A DNA stretch of 64,000 bases from Rhodoplanes sp. (GCF_013377085.1 NZ_JACAAX010000027.1:1-64000); one strand, 5' to 3'; positions 25,416 through 38,753 are shown, counted from the stretch's first letter. Program-made: numbers and translations. The notes: generated by a model from the sequence alone, not told the origin.

Positions 25416-25628
25416 GCGTATCGGCCCGGCGGACGCTCGGGACGCGCGCCGCGCACGCTTTACATGACAAGTTCGACGCCCGCACCGGCGCGCAGCGCCG
25501 GTCCCGCGGCCGGGTGGCGCGGCGCGGCACCGCTTGATGCGGCGGTGCAAAGCTGATTGATAGCGGCACCCCCCGCGCCGCGGCCGCCGATCCCTGCGAT
25601 CGCCGAGCCGCCTGGAGCCGCACCGCGC

Positions 25629-26171
25629 ATGCAGGACGTCCCGTTCGATCAGGCCCGTTTCCGCCAGGCCCTGGGCCGATTCGCGACCGGGGTCGCCGTG
25701 GTGACGGGGCTCGCCCCAGACGGCACCCGGCTCGGCATCACGGTGAGCTCGTTCAACTCGGTCTCGCTCGTCCCGCCCCTGATCCTGTTCAGCATCGCGT
25801 GCCGGGCCAACAGCTTCCCGGCCTGGCAGGCGGCGCAGCACTATGCCGTCAACATCCTGTCCGAGGCGCAGGAGGCCCTGTCGGACCGCTTCGCCCGCCC
25901 CCTCCCCGACAAGTGGGACGGCGTCGAGACCATCGCGGGCCGGCGCGGCCTGCCCATCCTGCAGGGGGCGCTCGCCGTGCTCGAATGCGAGGCGCATGCC
26001 CGCCACGACGGCGGCGACCACGAGATTTTCGTCGGCCGGGTGGAGGAGCTGCTGATCGGCGGCGCCCCGGGCCGGCCCCTGGTATTCTTCTCGGGGCGCT
26101 ACCGGCGGCTCACGGCCGATGGCGAGGCCCATGTGGCCCCATCTGATTCACTGTTTCCGCGAATCTGGTGA
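25629..26171 (+). CDS. Flavin reductase-like FMN-binding protein
   Basis: 180 residues from ATG 25629 (the frame opens with TTG 25557, adding a Pro-rich stretch). Flavin-reductase split barrel: FRQALGRFATGVAVVTGLAPDG, LGITVSSFNSVSLVPPLILFSI, then YAVNILSEAQEALSDRFA. Such proteins supply reduced FMN to a partner monooxygenase or are stand-alone NAD(P)H:FMN reductases. No monooxygenase is adjacent, so the partner is unknown. Confidence 0.9.
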   Translation: MQDVPFDQARFRQALGRFATGVAVVTGLAPDGTRLGITVSSFNSVSLVPPLILFSIACRANSFPAWQAAQHYAVNILSEAQEALSDRFARPLPDKWDGVETIAGRRGLPILQGALAVLECEAHARHDGGDHEIFVGRVEELLIGGAPGRPLVFFSGRYRRLTADGEAHVAPSDSLFPRIW

Positions 26172-26289
26172 ACGGCGGTTCACTTTGTGGATTCGTTGTG
26201 CATGCCTGCTTTCGCGGCAGGCCCCGATCTTGACTTCGCGGACCGTTGACGGCATCGATTGAAGACCTTGGATCAAGGAGGTTTCGCGT

Positions 26290-26462
26290 ACTCTCGACGG
26301 GAGAGACCGGCTCTGCCGGCGCCGAAGGAGCAACCGCCCCGGAAACTCTCAGGCAAAAGGACCGTCGCGAGGAGTGAATCTGGAAAGTGATCCGTCGCGT
26401 CACTATGCGAGCGGGTCCGCCGACGGGATAACACTCTCAGGCACAGAAGACAGATGGGGCGC
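26290..26462 (+). ncRNA. Tandem glycine riboswitch
   Basis: Two aptamers in series. The first (about 26293-26372) has GGGAGAGACC, CCGAAGGAGCAA and AAACTCTCAGGCAAAAGGAC. The second (about 26378-26460) opens TCTGGAAAGTG and ends ACACTCTCAGGCACAGAAGAC. These are the family's conserved blocks, joined by a short linker. It precedes gcvP by about 230 bases. GGGCGCC (26457-26463) can pair with GGCGCCC (26487-26493), a possible expression platform. Glycine would turn on the glycine cleavage enzyme. Confidence 0.93.
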
Positions 26463-26689
26463 CGAGGCGAGCTGAGCTTGTCGGAGGGCGCCCATGTCGT
26501 GCCGTGGCACACAGGCCCATCACCGTCCGTTCGGCTTGCGTTCGTTCCGCGGTGACGCGCGACGACGCATCGCCCTGGCACCTGTATCCGGCCCGTTCCG
26601 CGCGCCGGCGCCCGTCCGTGTCCGACGGAGGGCTCCGGCGATCGTCACGGGGACCGCATCGTCGTCAGGCCCGACCCGAGGACCGCAGC

Positions 26690-29575
<2,886 letters not shown>

Positions 29576-29589
29576 CGGAGCACAGCATC

Positions 29590-29665
29590 GTAGGGTGCAA
29601 TGAGCGAAAGCGAATTGCACCGCCGGCGCCGGCGGTGCAATTCGCTTTCGCTCATTGCGCCCTAC
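29590..29665. repeat. 76-bp near-perfect palindrome between convergent genes
   Basis: Arms 29590-29627 and 29628-29665 are complementary at 37 of 38 positions (the exception is a T/G pair), centred in GCCGGCGCCGGC with no loop. The outer edge is GTAGGGTGCAATGAGCG. It follows gcvP by 14 bases and contains the TAG stop of the convergent tauE gene (29662-29664). It can act as bidirectional terminator. The shape matches mobile palindromic repeats found in proteobacterial intergenic DNA. Confidence 0.9.
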
Positions 29666-30444
29666 GGCCGAAGGATCCCGTCGAACAGCGGCAGGCTGAA
29701 CAAGCCGGTGGCGGCGATCAGGCCGTAGGCGACGGCACGGAACACGCGGGCGTCGGTGAGGCCGAACATGCGGGTGCCGATGTAAAGGCCGAAGCCGTAG
29801 ACCGGCCCGATCAGCAGCGCGAGGCCGAACACCGCCTTGGTGAACATGCCGACGGTGAGATAGGCCGTGATCGACAACAGCGTCGACAGCGCGAAGTAGA
29901 AGACCAGATTGGCGCGCATATGCGCGTGGTGGCCGCTGCCGCCGAGCCAGTAGAGGACCACGGGCGGCCCGCCCGTCTGCGACATGCCGCTGAAGAAGCC
30001 GGCCATCGCCCCGACCGCGACGGTCAGCGGCCGCCGCGGCTTGCCCTGGAAGCGCCAGCCCGACATCACCACGGCGAGCATCGCCAACACCAGCACGGCG
30101 ACGGCCCAGCGGATCGACACCGGGCTCGCATGCACCAGCACGAAGGTGCCGAGCGGCAGGCCGACCACCGTTCCGGTCAGCATGGTCAGCACCTCACGCT
30201 TGTCGGCGAGGCGCGCCGCATTGGGGATCATGCCGGCCGACATCACCACGTCGACCACCACCAGCAGCGGCGCCACCAAGCTGGGCGCGATCATGGTCGA
30301 GGCGAGCGGCACGAAGATCAGGGCCGAGCCGAAACCGGAGAAGCCGCGCGCCAGGCCGGCGATGAAGGCGGCCACCGCGACAAACGCGATGGCGCCGGTC
30401 GTGTAATCGCTGATGCCGAGCGCGAGCGCGAGCTCGCGCATCAT
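29662..30444 (-). CDS. TauE/SafE-family sulfite/anion exporter
   Basis: 260 residues; ATG 30444 overlaps the pheT stop (ATGA). About eight membrane helices in two repeats, with [26 protein letters not shown] near the start and [23 protein letters not shown] as the second repeat motif. Family members export sulfite, sulfoacetate or related anions. Coupling to pheT puts it at the end of the translation operon, probably by chance of insertion. Confidence 0.9.
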   Translation of the reverse strand: MMRELALALGISDYTTGAIAFVAVAAFIAGLARGFSGFGSALIFVPLASTMIAPSLVAPLLVVVDVVMSAGMIPNAARLADKREVLTMLTGTVVGLPLGTFVLVHASPVSIRWAVAVLVLAMLAVVMSGWRFQGKPRRPLTVAVGAMAGFFSGMSQTGGPPVVLYWLGGSGHHAHMRANLVFYFALSTLLSITAYLTVGMFTKAVFGLALLIGPVYGFGLYIGTRMFGLTDARVFRAVAYGLIAATGLFSLPLFDGILRP

Positions 30445-32858
30445 GCCCTCAGCACCCCGCCGGTGCGCTTGCCGACCTCGCCGACGATCTTGCCCGCCAC
30501 CGCCTCGATCTCCTCGTCGGTGAGAGTCTTCTCGCGCGGCTGCAGCATGACGGCCACGGCGATCGACTTCTTGCCGGGATCGATGCCCTTGCCCTCGTAG
30601 ACGTCGAACACCGTGACGCCGGCGATCAGCTTGCGGTCGACGCTCTGGGCCGCCCGCACGATGTCGGCCGCCTTGACGGCGTGGTCGACGATGAAGGCGA
30701 AGTCGCGCGACACCGGCTGGAAGGCCGCGAGATCGAGCGGCGGCTTCGCCCGCGTGGTGCGCGCCTTCGGCTCGGGAATGCGGTCGAGGATGAGCTCGAA
30801 GGCGACCAGCGGCCCGGCGACATCGAGCGCCTCGAGGAGCCTGGGGTGCAACTCGCCGAAATGGCCGAACACCAGCTTCGGCCCCATCTGCAGCGTGCCG
30901 GAGCGGCCGGGATGCAGCCAGGCGGGACCGCCCGGCTGGATCTGGACGCTCTGCACGGGCGCGCCGGCCGCCGCCAGCACGGCGAGCGCATCGCCCTCGA
31001 TGTCGAAGGCGTCGGCCGGCTGCGCACCGGTCCGCCATTGCCGGCCGATGCCGTTCGGCCGGGCGAGCCCGCGCCGCAGACCGGCGGCCGCGATGAACTG
31101 ATCCTCCGGCCGGTCGCCGCGGAAAATCTGGCCGACCTCGAAGAGTGCGACATCGGGAAAGCCGCGGTCGGCATTGCGCTGCGCCGAGGCGATCAGGCCC
31201 GGCAGCAGGCTCGGCCGCATGTCGGAGAGCTCAGCCGCGATCGGATTGGCGAGCGCCAGCTCCGGCTGGCCGCCGCCGAACAGCTCGGCCTCTTTCTTCG
31301 AGATGAACGACCAGGTCACGGCCTCGGTGAGGCCGCGCGCGGCGAGCGCCCGCTTGGCGCGACGGGTGCGGCTCTGGATCGGCGTGAGCACCGGCTTGCG
31401 GCCGCGATCCTCGCGCTCGAACGGAGTCAGCGGCACGCGATCGACGCCGACGATGCGCACCACCTCCTCGACCAGGTCGGCGACGCCGTCGACATCGGGA
31501 CGCCACGACGGCACCGCCACCTTCAGTTGCTTGGCCTGGCCGGCGACGAAGAAGCCGAGCCGGGTCAGCACGCGCTTGGTCTCGGCGAGGCCGACATCGA
31601 GGCCAGCGAGGCGCGGCAGCGCGTCGAGCGGAAAGTCGATCACCTTGTCGGGGATCGGCGGGGTGCCTGCGACCACCAGGTCGGACGGCGTGCCGCCGCA
31701 CAGCTCCATCACCAGGTGCGTCGCGAGGTCGAGCCCGGGCAACATGAAGGCCGGATCGACGCCGCGCTCGAAGCGGTAGCGCGCGTCCGAGGTGATGCCG
31801 AGCCGGCGGCCCGTGCGGGCGATGGCGATCTCGTCCCACAGGGCCGACTCGATCAGCACGTCGGTCGTACCCTCGTCGCAGCCCGAGGCCTCGCCGCCCA
31901 TGATGCCGGCGAGCGATTCGACGCCGGTCTCGTCGGCGATCACGCACATGCTCTCGTCGAGCGCATAGGTCTTGCCGTCGAGGGCGAGTAGTTCTTCGCC
32001 GGCGCGGCCGCGCCGCACCGTCAGGTTCCCGTGCACCTTGGCGGCGTCGAACACGTGCAGCGGCCGGGCGCGGTCGAAGGTGAGGAAGTTGGTGATGTCG
32101 ACCAGGGCGTTGATCGGGCGCAACCCGATCGCCAGCAGGCGGCGCTGCATCCATTCGGGCGACGGGCCGTTCTTGACGCCGCGCACCAGCCGCAGGCCGA
32201 ACGCCGGGCACAGCGACGGCGTGTCGCCGAAGTCGAGCGTCACCGACACCGGACACGGGAACGCGCCCTTCACCGGATGGATCGGCTTGCTCAGCAGCGT
32301 GCCGACATCGGCGGCGGCGAGGTCGCGGGCGATGCCCGACACGCCCGTGCAGTCGGAGCGGTTGGGCGTGAGATTGATGTCGATCACCGGATCGTCGAGC
32401 TTCGCCCAGGCGGCGTAGGGCGCGCCGACCGGCGCGTCGGCGGGCAGCTCGATGATGCCGTCGTGATCGTCGGAGATGCCGAGCTCGTCGCCCGAGCACA
32501 GCATGCCGTGGCTCTCGACGCCCCGGATGGTGCCGACCGAGAGCGTGATCTTCTTGCCCGGAATGAACGTGCCGGCCGGCGCGAACACGCCTTTCAGGCC
32601 GGTGCGCGCATTGGGCGCCCCGCACACGACCTGCACGGGCGCGCCGGTGCCGGTGTCGACCATGCAGACGCGCAGCCGGTCGGCGTTCGGGTGCTGCACG
32701 GCCGAGACCACATGGGCGACGACGAAGGGCGCCAGCAGCTTGCCCTTGTCCTCCACCTCCTCGACCTCGAGCCCGATCATGGTGAGCTTGTCGACGATCG
32801 CCTCGAGCGAGGCGTCGGTGTCGAGGTGATCTTTGAGCCAGGAGAGGGTGAATTTCAT
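30441..32858 (-). CDS. pheT: Phenylalanine-tRNA ligase beta subunit
   Basis: 805 residues, the usual bacterial length. tRNA-binding OB domain (about 40-150, [21 protein letters not shown]), B3/B4 editing region, B5, catalytic-like core and FDX-ACB anticodon-binding end ([13 protein letters not shown]...). Pairs with PheS to charge tRNA-Phe. Its ATG overlaps the stop of the inserted DUF559 gene instead of following pheS directly. Confidence 0.97.
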   Translation of the reverse strand: MKFTLSWLKDHLDTDASLEAIVDKLTMIGLEVEEVEDKGKLLAPFVVAHVVSAVQHPNADRLRVCMVDTGTGAPVQVVCGAPNARTGLKGVFAPAGTFIPGKKITLSVGTIRGVESHGMLCSGDELGISDDHDGIIELPADAPVGAPYAAWAKLDDPVIDINLTPNRSDCTGVSGIARDLAAADVGTLLSKPIHPVKGAFPCPVSVTLDFGDTPSLCPAFGLRLVRGVKNGPSPEWMQRRLLAIGLRPINALVDITNFLTFDRARPLHVFDAAKVHGNLTVRRGRAGEELLALDGKTYALDESMCVIADETGVESLAGIMGGEASGCDEGTTDVLIESALWDEIAIARTGRRLGITSDARYRFERGVDPAFMLPGLDLATHLVMELCGGTPSDLVVAGTPPIPDKVIDFPLDALPRLAGLDVGLAETKRVLTRLGFFVAGQAKQLKVAVPSWRPDVDGVADLVEEVVRIVGVDRVPLTPFEREDRGRKPVLTPIQSRTRRAKRALAARGLTEAVTWSFISKKEAELFGGGQPELALANPIAAELSDMRPSLLPGLIASAQRNADRGFPDVALFEVGQIFRGDRPEDQFIAAAGLRRGLARPNGIGRQWRTGAQPADAFDIEGDALAVLAAAGAPVQSVQIQPGGPAWLHPGRSGTLQMGPKLVFGHFGELHPRLLEALDVAGPLVAFELILDRIPEPKARTTRAKPPLDLAAFQPVSRDFAFIVDHAVKAADIVRAAQSVDRKLIAGVTVFDVYEGKGIDPGKKSIAVAVMLQPREKTLTDEEIEAVAGKIVGEVGKRTGGVLRA

Positions 32859-33364
32859 GTCGAGCGCTCACCAAGCCGACCGCGCTCTCCTCCATCGCCG
32901 GACGCGGAGGAGACCAGGGAGCGTTCATCGCTCTGTACGGTCGCAGTTTGAGGGTTCCCTCCCCCCTTGTGGGGGAGGGACAGGGAGGGGGGTGCGCCCC
33001 GCATTGCAGCCTCGGCCGTCTCTCTGATAGCCGCGACGACGCCTTCGAGATTTCGGAGGACCTGATCGTTGGTGAACCGCACGACGCGGTAGCCCTGCGA
33101 CCCGAACCAGGCATCACGCGTCCGATCGCGACCGTGTCGCGATTCGAAATCGTGACTCTCACCATCCAGCTCGACGACGAGCTTGGCGGAATGGCAGACG
33201 AAGTCGGCGACATAGACGCCCATCGGCACTTGGCGACGAAAGCCCAGCCCCTCGATCCGGTGCGCCTTGATGTAGCGCCACAGCAGCGTCTCGGCCCGCG
33301 TCATCGTCTGACGGAGCTGTTTCGCGCGCTCACGTTGCCTGTCGTCGACCCTCGTATGCGGCAT
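32855..33364 (-). CDS. DUF559 (Vsr-like) endonuclease-domain protein inserted between pheS and pheT
   Basis: 169 residues from ATG 33364. Residues about 10-120 form a DUF559 domain of the PD-(D/E)xK/Vsr superfamily: Glu25 ([11 protein letters not shown]), Asp54 (YVADFVC), Glu65-x-Asp67 (VELDGESHD) and [18 protein letters not shown]. Residues 124-137 ([12 protein letters not shown]) are simply the translated 40-bp inverted repeat, so the last 45 residues are probably acquired. The stop overlaps the pheT ATG, restoring coupling. DUF559 activity is not established; homologues are often inserted singly among housekeeping genes. Confidence 0.88.
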   Translation of the reverse strand: MPHTRVDDRQRERAKQLRQTMTRAETLLWRYIKAHRIEGLGFRRQVPMGVYVADFVCHSAKLVVELDGESHDFESRHGRDRTRDAWFGSQGYRVVRFTNDQVLRNLEGVVAAIRETAEAAMRGAPPSLSLPHKGGGNPQTATVQSDERSLVSSASGDGGERGRLGERST

Positions 33365-33411
33365 CTGCCCGACCCCCCTCCCTAGCCCTCCCCCACAAGG
33401 GGGGAGGGAAC
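32954..33411 (-). mobile_element. Candidate 458-bp cassette: DUF559 gene bounded by 40-bp inverted repeats
   Basis: GTTCCCTCCCCCCTTGTGGG begins both ends, read inward from the left (32954-32993) and from the right on the other strand (33372-33411). The 40-bp arms match at 38 positions. The DUF559 start codon is 7 bases inside the right arm, and the catalytic domain ends just before the left arm. AGG flanks both ends, a possible 3-bp target duplication. The arms also belong to a repeat style common in these genomes, so two independent repeat insertions remain possible. Confidence 0.5.
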
Positions 33412-33537
33412 AGGGCGGAATGCGCGGCACGCTCGTGCCCAAATCACCAACCGTCGTCTTCACGTCCATCGCGCTGTTCACGCCCCCCCCCGCACGCGGG
33501 GGAGGGAGCGCACGCACTCGCCTCCACGACCGGGATG

Positions 33538-34620
33538 TCACCCGCTCAATCCGCCCGCCAGCGTCGGGAAATCGAGCGGGCGGAAGCCGTAGTGATCGAG
33601 CCAGCGGACGTCGGCCTCGAAGAAGGCGCGCAGATCCGGCATGCCGTATTTCAGCATGGCGATGCGGTCGATGCCCATGCCCCAGGCGAAGCCCTGGTAG
33701 ACGTCGGGATCGATGCCGCAGTTGCGCAGCACGTTGGGGTGCACCATCCCGCAGCCGAGGATCTCCAGCCAATCCTCGCCCTCGCCGAAGCGGATCTCGC
33801 CTTTGTCGCGCCGGCACTGGATGTCGACTTCCAGCGACGGCTCGGTGAACGGGAAGAACGACGGCCGGAACCGCATCTTCACCTGATCGACCTCGAAGAA
33901 GGCCTTGCAGAACTCGGCGAGGATCCATTTCAGGTGGCCGAGATGCGAGCCCTTGTCGATCACCAAGCCCTCGACCTGATGGAACATCGGCGTGTGGGTC
34001 TGGTCGCTGTCGCACCGATAGGTGCGGCCCGGGCAGATGACGCGGATCGGCGGCGCCTTCGACAGCATGGTGCGCACCTGCACGGGCGAGGTGTGGGTGC
34101 GCAGCAGCCGGCGCGAGCCGTCCGGCTTCGGCGGGAAGAAGAACGTGTCGTGCATGTCCCGGGCGGGATGGCCCTCCGGGAAGTTCAGCTTGGTGAAGTT
34201 GTAGTCGTCGGTCTCGATGTCGGGGCCTTCGGCGACCTCGAAGCCCATGTCGGCGAAGATCGCGGTCAGCTCGTCGACCACCTGGCTGATCGGATGGATC
34301 CGGCCGCGGTCGAGCGCGCTGTCCGGCAGCGGCAGCGTGACGTCGACCGTCTCGGTGGCGAGCCGCTGGTCGAGGGCCACATCGCGCAGCGCCTGGCGGC
34401 GGGCGACGAGCGCCTCGCCGAGCCGGTCCTTGAGGCCGTTGATCAGCGGGCCCTGAGCCTTGCGCTCCTCCGGCGACATCTTGCCGAGCGTGGCGAGCAA
34501 GGCCGAGACGGCGCCCTTCTTGCCCAGCGCGGCGACCCGCACGGCCTCCAGGGCCGGCTCGTCGGCGCTCGCCGCGACGTCGGCGAGGAGACGGGCTTCG
34601 AGCTCGGAAATCTCGGACAT
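33538..34620 (-). CDS. pheS: Phenylalanine-tRNA ligase alpha subunit
   Basis: 360 residues. N-terminal coiled coil (1-90), then a class II core with [13 protein letters not shown], motif 2 ([27 protein letters not shown]) and motif 3 ([22 protein letters not shown]). Catalytic subunit of the (alpha-beta)2 enzyme. Fourth gene of the infC operon order, 106 bases downstream of rplT. Confidence 0.97.
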   Translation of the reverse strand: MSEISELEARLLADVAASADEPALEAVRVAALGKKGAVSALLATLGKMSPEERKAQGPLINGLKDRLGEALVARRQALRDVALDQRLATETVDVTLPLPDSALDRGRIHPISQVVDELTAIFADMGFEVAEGPDIETDDYNFTKLNFPEGHPARDMHDTFFFPPKPDGSRRLLRTHTSPVQVRTMLSKAPPIRVICPGRTYRCDSDQTHTPMFHQVEGLVIDKGSHLGHLKWILAEFCKAFFEVDQVKMRFRPSFFPFTEPSLEVDIQCRRDKGEIRFGEGEDWLEILGCGMVHPNVLRNCGIDPDVYQGFAWGMGIDRIAMLKYGMPDLRAFFEADVRWLDHYGFRPLDFPTLAGGLSG

Positions 34621-34726
34621 GGCTCAACCCAATGCATCGGGGCCGTCCGCTCGCGCGAACGACCCTGCAACACGACCGCAGCAGATCACGGCCTCGGACC
34701 CGGTCGAAATCCCGGACCGCCAGGCG

Positions 34727-35086
34727 TCAGGCCGGCAGCGCGGCCTTGGCCTTCTCGACGATCGCCTGGAACGCCGCCGGCTCGCGGATCGCGAGGTCGG
34801 ACAGCACCTTGCGGTCGACCGTGATGCCGGCCCGGGCGAGGCCGTCGATGAAGCGGCTGTAGTTGAGCTCGAACGGACGGACGGCGGCGTTGAGCCGCTG
34901 GATCCACAGCGCCCGGAAGGTGCGCTTCTTCCGCTTGCGGTCGCGAAAAGCGTACTGGTTGGCCTTCTCGACGGCCTGCTTGGCAACCCGGATGGTGTTC
35001 TTGCGGCGGCCGTAATAGCCCTTGGCGGCCTTGAGGATTTTCTTGTGCTTGGCGTGCGCAGTGACGCCACGTTTGACGCGGGCCAT
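34727..35086 (-). CDS. rplT: 50S ribosomal protein L20
   Basis: 119 residues beginning [19 protein letters not shown], the full bacterial L20 including the 23S-binding basic N-terminus and the globular end. Assembly protein of the large subunit. In other bacteria L20 represses the infC-rpmI-rplT message; no clear binding site is visible here. Confidence 0.98.
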   Translation of the reverse strand: MARVKRGVTAHAKHKKILKAAKGYYGRRKNTIRVAKQAVEKANQYAFRDRKRKKRTFRALWIQRLNAAVRPFELNYSRFIDGLARAGITVDRKVLSDLAIREPAAFQAIVEKAKAALPA

Positions 35087-35158
35087 GGCTGATCTCCTGA
35101 CAAAGACGGTTCGGAAAAAGCGGTCGGGTGAGCCGCGCGCGTGGCGCGGCGTCGGCGA

Positions 35159-35359
35159 TCAGCCGTTGGGCATCCAGTACTTGATGACCCTGTCGCCGTC
35201 GGTCTTGAACATGACCGCCGTGCCCCGGTGCTCGCGGATCTGCTTGGTCGACCGCTTGATCATGCCGTGACGTTTGCCGGACTGCTGGAACTTGACCTTC
35301 CCGGTGCCGGTGATCTTGAAGCGCTTCTTGGCGCCCGATTTCGTCTTCATCTTGGGCAT
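35159..35359 (-). CDS. rpmI: 50S ribosomal protein L35
   Basis: 66 residues from ATG 35359 ([15 protein letters not shown]), the standard L35 start and length; the frame is open a further 138 bases upstream without similarity. The conserved end is [12 protein letters not shown]. Second gene of the infC operon. Confidence 0.97.
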   Translation of the reverse strand: MPKMKTKSGAKKRFKITGTGKVKFQQSGKRHGMIKRSTKQIREHRGTAVMFKTDGDRVIKYWMPNG

Positions 35360-35625
35360 TTGGCTCGTCTCCTGGCCAGCCATGACCCGCGCCGAGCCAC
35401 GAGGCTCGCGGGGTCCGCCGGACCGTCTGGTTGAATAGAGCGCACCCGCAAACGGGCACGGTGCCCAAAAGGGCACGACACCGCCACGGCAGCCCATTTT
35501 CAGCCGGGCGGCGGGAAGGCGCGGTTATGGCAGAGGCGCCGGAAAATGGCAACTCCGGCCGCGGCACCAATGGCCTGCGGCCGGATGAGCCCTCCCGGAC
35601 AGACGCGGCGGGCCGGCGGCGCGCC

Positions 35626-36165
35626 TCAGCGCGGCGCCAGCACCATCACCATCTGGCGGCCTTCCATCTTGGGGTCCTGCTCGACCTTGGCGAGCTTCGA
35701 GGTGTCGTCCTTGACTCGGTTGAGGAGTTGGAACCCGAGCTCCTGGTGGGCCATCTCGCGGCCGCGGAACCGCAAGGTGACCTTCACCTTGTCGCCCTCC
35801 TCGAAGAAGCGGTGCATGGCGCGCATCTTCACGTCATAGTCGTGATCGTCGATCATCGGGCGGAACTTGATCTCCTTGACCTCGACGATCTTCTGCTTCT
35901 TGCGCGCCTCGGCGGCCTTCTTCTGCTCCTGGTACTTGAACTTGCCGTAATCGAGCAGCTTGCATACGGGGGGCTCCGCATTGGGCGCGATCTCGACCAG
36001 GTCGAGCCCCGCTTCCTGGGCCAGCCGCAAGGCCTCCGCAATGAGAACGGTGCCTTTGTTGGCCCCGTCCTTGTCGATCAGATGAACCTCTCGGACACGA
36101 ATTTCGTCGTTGACGCGCGGACCGTCCTTTTGGACCGGTGGCGGCGCTCTCATGGGGCGGCGAAT
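35626..36165 (-). CDS. infC: Translation initiation factor IF-3, AUU start
   Basis: 179 residues when started at ATT 36165: the sequence then opens (I/M)[19 protein letters not shown], matching the family. GAGGAG sits 9 bases upstream of the ATT but 21 bases from the downstream ATG at 36153, so the ATT is the real start. IF-3 rejects non-canonical initiation codons, and its AUU start gives negative feedback. N-domain ([14 protein letters not shown]), linker helix and C-domain ([17 protein letters not shown]) are complete. Confidence 0.95.
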   Translation of the reverse strand: MRRPMRAPPPVQKDGPRVNDEIRVREVHLIDKDGANKGTVLIAEALRLAQEAGLDLVEIAPNAEPPVCKLLDYGKFKYQEQKKAAEARKKQKIVEVKEIKFRPMIDDHDYDVKMRAMHRFFEEGDKVKVTLRFRGREMAHQELGFQLLNRVKDDTSKLAKVEQDPKMEGRQMVMVLAPR

Positions 36166-36321
36166 GGCTTTGAACTCCTCTGCCGTTGAACCTGGGTCGT
36201 CTCAGTGACGTGCCGTCTCTCGAAAATGACTGCTAGCTCCGTCGCGGGCCGACCATTCGGGGGGCGGCAGGGCCGCATCGGCACAAGGCCGGCGGCCGCG
36301 CCGGACGGGGCGCGCGAGGGA

Positions 36322-36350
36322 TCAATAGAATTGGGACATTCGGGTTTCAA
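36322..36350 (-). promoter_or_regulatory. Promoter of the infC operon
   Basis: On the minus strand TTGAAA (36345-36350) and TATTGA (36322-36327) are separated by exactly 17 bases. They lie just past the stop codon of the glycosyltransferase gene, about 155 bases upstream of the infC start, leaving a long 5' leader that may carry regulation. Confidence 0.7.
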
Positions 36351-36351
36351 G

Positions 36352-37713
36352 TCAACGTTGCTGCGACTCGACCGCGGCGCCATCGGAACGGGGCACCGGT
36401 GCCACGGTAGCGAGGGGCGCGCACAGCTCGGCATAGATCGCGAGAATCCGGGCGGCCGCGTCGTCCGGGTCGAACTCGGACAGCACCCAGGCCCGGGCCC
36501 GCTGGCCCATCGCCTGCCGCAGCGCCTCGGGATAGGCCAACATGCGGACCAGCGCCGCGGCGAGCGCCGAGTCGTCGCCGGCCGGAACCCGCAAGCCGGT
36601 CATCCGGTCCTCGCCGACGGCGGGAGGCGCCAGCACTGCCTCGGGGCCGGCGGCGAGATCCGAGGCGATCACGGGCCGCGCCATGGCCATGCCCTCGAGC
36701 AACCCGCGCGGCAGGCCTTCGAGCTGGACGGCGGCGCTGACCACCACGCTCGCGGCGGCGCAATAGGCGGCCGGATCCGGGCTCGGCCCGCCGAGGCGAA
36801 CCACGTCGGCCGTGCCCGACGCGAGCACCTGATCCCACAGCTCGCCGCTGTAGCGCGAGCGGCCTCCGTCCTCGCCGGCGAACACGAACAGGAAGTCACG
36901 CAGCCCCTTCTCCTTGAGGCGCCAGGCCGCCTGCACGGCGACATGGTGGCCGCGGCGGCGGATGATGCGGCCCGGGAACAGCACCACGCGGGTCTCGGGC
37001 GTGACACCCCAGGCCTTGCGGACCGCCGTGATGCGGTCGGGCGCGATGCCGCACGGATCGAAGCCGGCGAGATCGAGGCCCGGATGCACCACGACGAGCC
37101 GCCTCCACGGCACCCGGTGGCGCTCCACCATGAGGTCGCCGATCGGCTCGCTGACGGCGATCACCCGGTCGCCCCGGGCCATCACGCCATTGTACCAGTG
37201 CTTGAGCCGGTTCTGCTCGCGGAACCCGGTGTAGCAGGTGGTGAGGAACGGGCGTCCGGTGGCGCGCGCGGCTGCCCAGGCGCTCCAGGCGGAGGCGCGA
37301 CCATGGGCGTGCACCGCGTCACAGCCATACAACCGGATCAGCCGGCGCAGACGGCCGGCATTGGCGGCGATCACCAAGGGATTGTGGCTCGCCGCGTCGA
37401 GCCTGACGAGCTCACCGCCGAGCCGGGCGACCTCATCCTCGAAGCGACCGCCCTGCGAGACCACGATGCTGCGGTGCCCGGCGGCCGAGAGCGTGCGGAC
37501 GAGATCGAGGGCGCCCTCGTCGGCCGCCCCGACATCGAGGGTCGGAACCGTCATCAGCACGGTCAGGCGCCGCGACACGGATCGGCCGGAGCGCGGCTGG
37601 TCGCCCGTCGGGTCGCCGACCCCGTTCGCATCCGAGCGTACTCCGGGGATCGACGATCCCCCCGAGATCTCGTTTGCGCACGGACCGTGCGACGCGCCCA
37701 GAGCTGCCGGCAA
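36352..37713 (-). CDS. GT4-family glycosyltransferase
   Basis: 453 residues from TTG 37713; AGGAGGG 6 bases upstream supports this unusual start, although the first 48 residues are unlike the family. GT-B fold: TVLMTVPTLDVGAADEGALDLVRTL, AVHAHGRASAWSAWAAARATGRP, donor site VVLFPGRIIRRRGHH and QLEGLPRGLLEGMAMARPVIAS with the E-x7-E pattern. Probably transfers a sugar to lipopolysaccharide or an exopolysaccharide. Not in an obvious polysaccharide cluster. Confidence 0.88.
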   Translation of the reverse strand: MPAALGASHGPCANEISGGSSIPGVRSDANGVGDPTGDQPRSGRSVSRRLTVLMTVPTLDVGAADEGALDLVRTLSAAGHRSIVVSQGGRFEDEVARLGGELVRLDAASHNPLVIAANAGRLRRLIRLYGCDAVHAHGRASAWSAWAAARATGRPFLTTCYTGFREQNRLKHWYNGVMARGDRVIAVSEPIGDLMVERHRVPWRRLVVVHPGLDLAGFDPCGIAPDRITAVRKAWGVTPETRVVLFPGRIIRRRGHHVAVQAAWRLKEKGLRDFLFVFAGEDGGRSRYSGELWDQVLASGTADVVRLGGPSPDPAAYCAAASVVVSAAVQLEGLPRGLLEGMAMARPVIASDLAAGPEAVLAPPAVGEDRMTGLRVPAGDDSALAAALVRMLAYPEALRQAMGQRARAWVLSEFDPDDAAARILAIYAELCAPLATVAPVPRSDGAAVESQQR

Positions 37714-37902
37714 TCACAACCCTCCTGGCACGCGACGCGACGGCGTGCGCGCAGTGCGGGCGTCGAGCCCGGCGTGCTGGTATAGACCGCGCGCCGGGGG
37801 GCGGCAATATTCGCAGCATCACGACCCCGACAGGTCAGCGCCCGCGCCGACACGACGCCGAGCAGGCGCGAGACGCACACTGCAAGGATCCGGAGTGCCC
37901 GC

Positions 37903-38694
37903 ATGGAAAGCAATGTCGTCCATCTGACGGTCGGCGAGGGCGGCACAGCCCGGCGAATCGCGGTGCGGACACGCGCCGGCGCTTCGCCCGGCCTGGTCTG
38001 GCTCGGCGGCTTCATGTCGGACATGAAAGGCACCAAGGCCCAGGCGCTCGACGCCTTCGCGGCGGAGCACGGCCGCGCCCTCGTCCGGTTCGACTATTCG
38101 GGCCACGGCGAATCGGAGGGCGCGTTCGCGGACGGCACCATCGGGGCGTGGCTGGAGGAGGCGGTCGCCGTGTTCACGGCGGTCTGCCGCGGCCCGCAGA
38201 TCCTGGTCGGCTCGTCGATGGGCGGCTGGATGGCGCTGCTGCTGGTGCGCGAGCTCGCCCGCCGCGCCGCACCGGCCGATGCCACGGTCGCCGGCATGCT
38301 GCTGATCGCGCCGGCCGTCGACTTCACCGAGGAGCTGATGTGGAAGCGGTTCCCTCCGGAGGTGCGCCGGACGCTCGAGACCACCGGCCGCTGGCTGCGC
38401 CCGACCGACTACGACACCGGCCCGCATGTGATCACACGGCGGCTCATCGAGGAGGGCCGTAACCATCTGCTGCTCGGCGGCCTGATCGAGACCGGCTGCC
38501 CGGTCCGCATCCTGCAGGGCGTGCAGGACCCCGACGTGCCGTGGCAGCACGCCATGGCGCTGGTCTCGCGGCTCGCTTGCGACGACGTGGTGCTGACCCT
38601 TATCAAGGACGGCGACCACCGGCTGTCGCGCCCCGAGGACATCGCCCGGATTCTTCGCGCGGTCGCCGAGATGGACGTGGCCGGATCATCGTAG
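37903..38694 (+). CDS. Alpha/beta hydrolase (ABHD10-like serine esterase)
   Basis: 263 residues. Nucleophile Ser105 in GSSMGG, acid at Asp209 or Asp211 (QGVQDPDVPWQHA), and His239 (DGDHRLS). Start of the fold: GLVWLGGFMSDMKGTKA, and FDYSGHGES as oxyanion-side loop. The layout is like the mitochondrial thioesterase/palmitoyl-esterase ABHD10 and bacterial homologues. Cytoplasmic; substrate unknown. Next gene is 59 bases downstream. Confidence 0.9.
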   Translation: MESNVVHLTVGEGGTARRIAVRTRAGASPGLVWLGGFMSDMKGTKAQALDAFAAEHGRALVRFDYSGHGESEGAFADGTIGAWLEEAVAVFTAVCRGPQILVGSSMGGWMALLLVRELARRAAPADATVAGMLLIAPAVDFTEELMWKRFPPEVRRTLETTGRWLRPTDYDTGPHVITRRLIEEGRNHLLLGGLIETGCPVRILQGVQDPDVPWQHAMALVSRLACDDVVLTLIKDGDHRLSRPEDIARILRAVAEMDVAGSS

Positions 38695-38753
38695 GCCGGC
38701 AACAATCCGGTGCGACGATCGCCGCGACCCTCCCCTCCCGAGAAGGACCTCGC

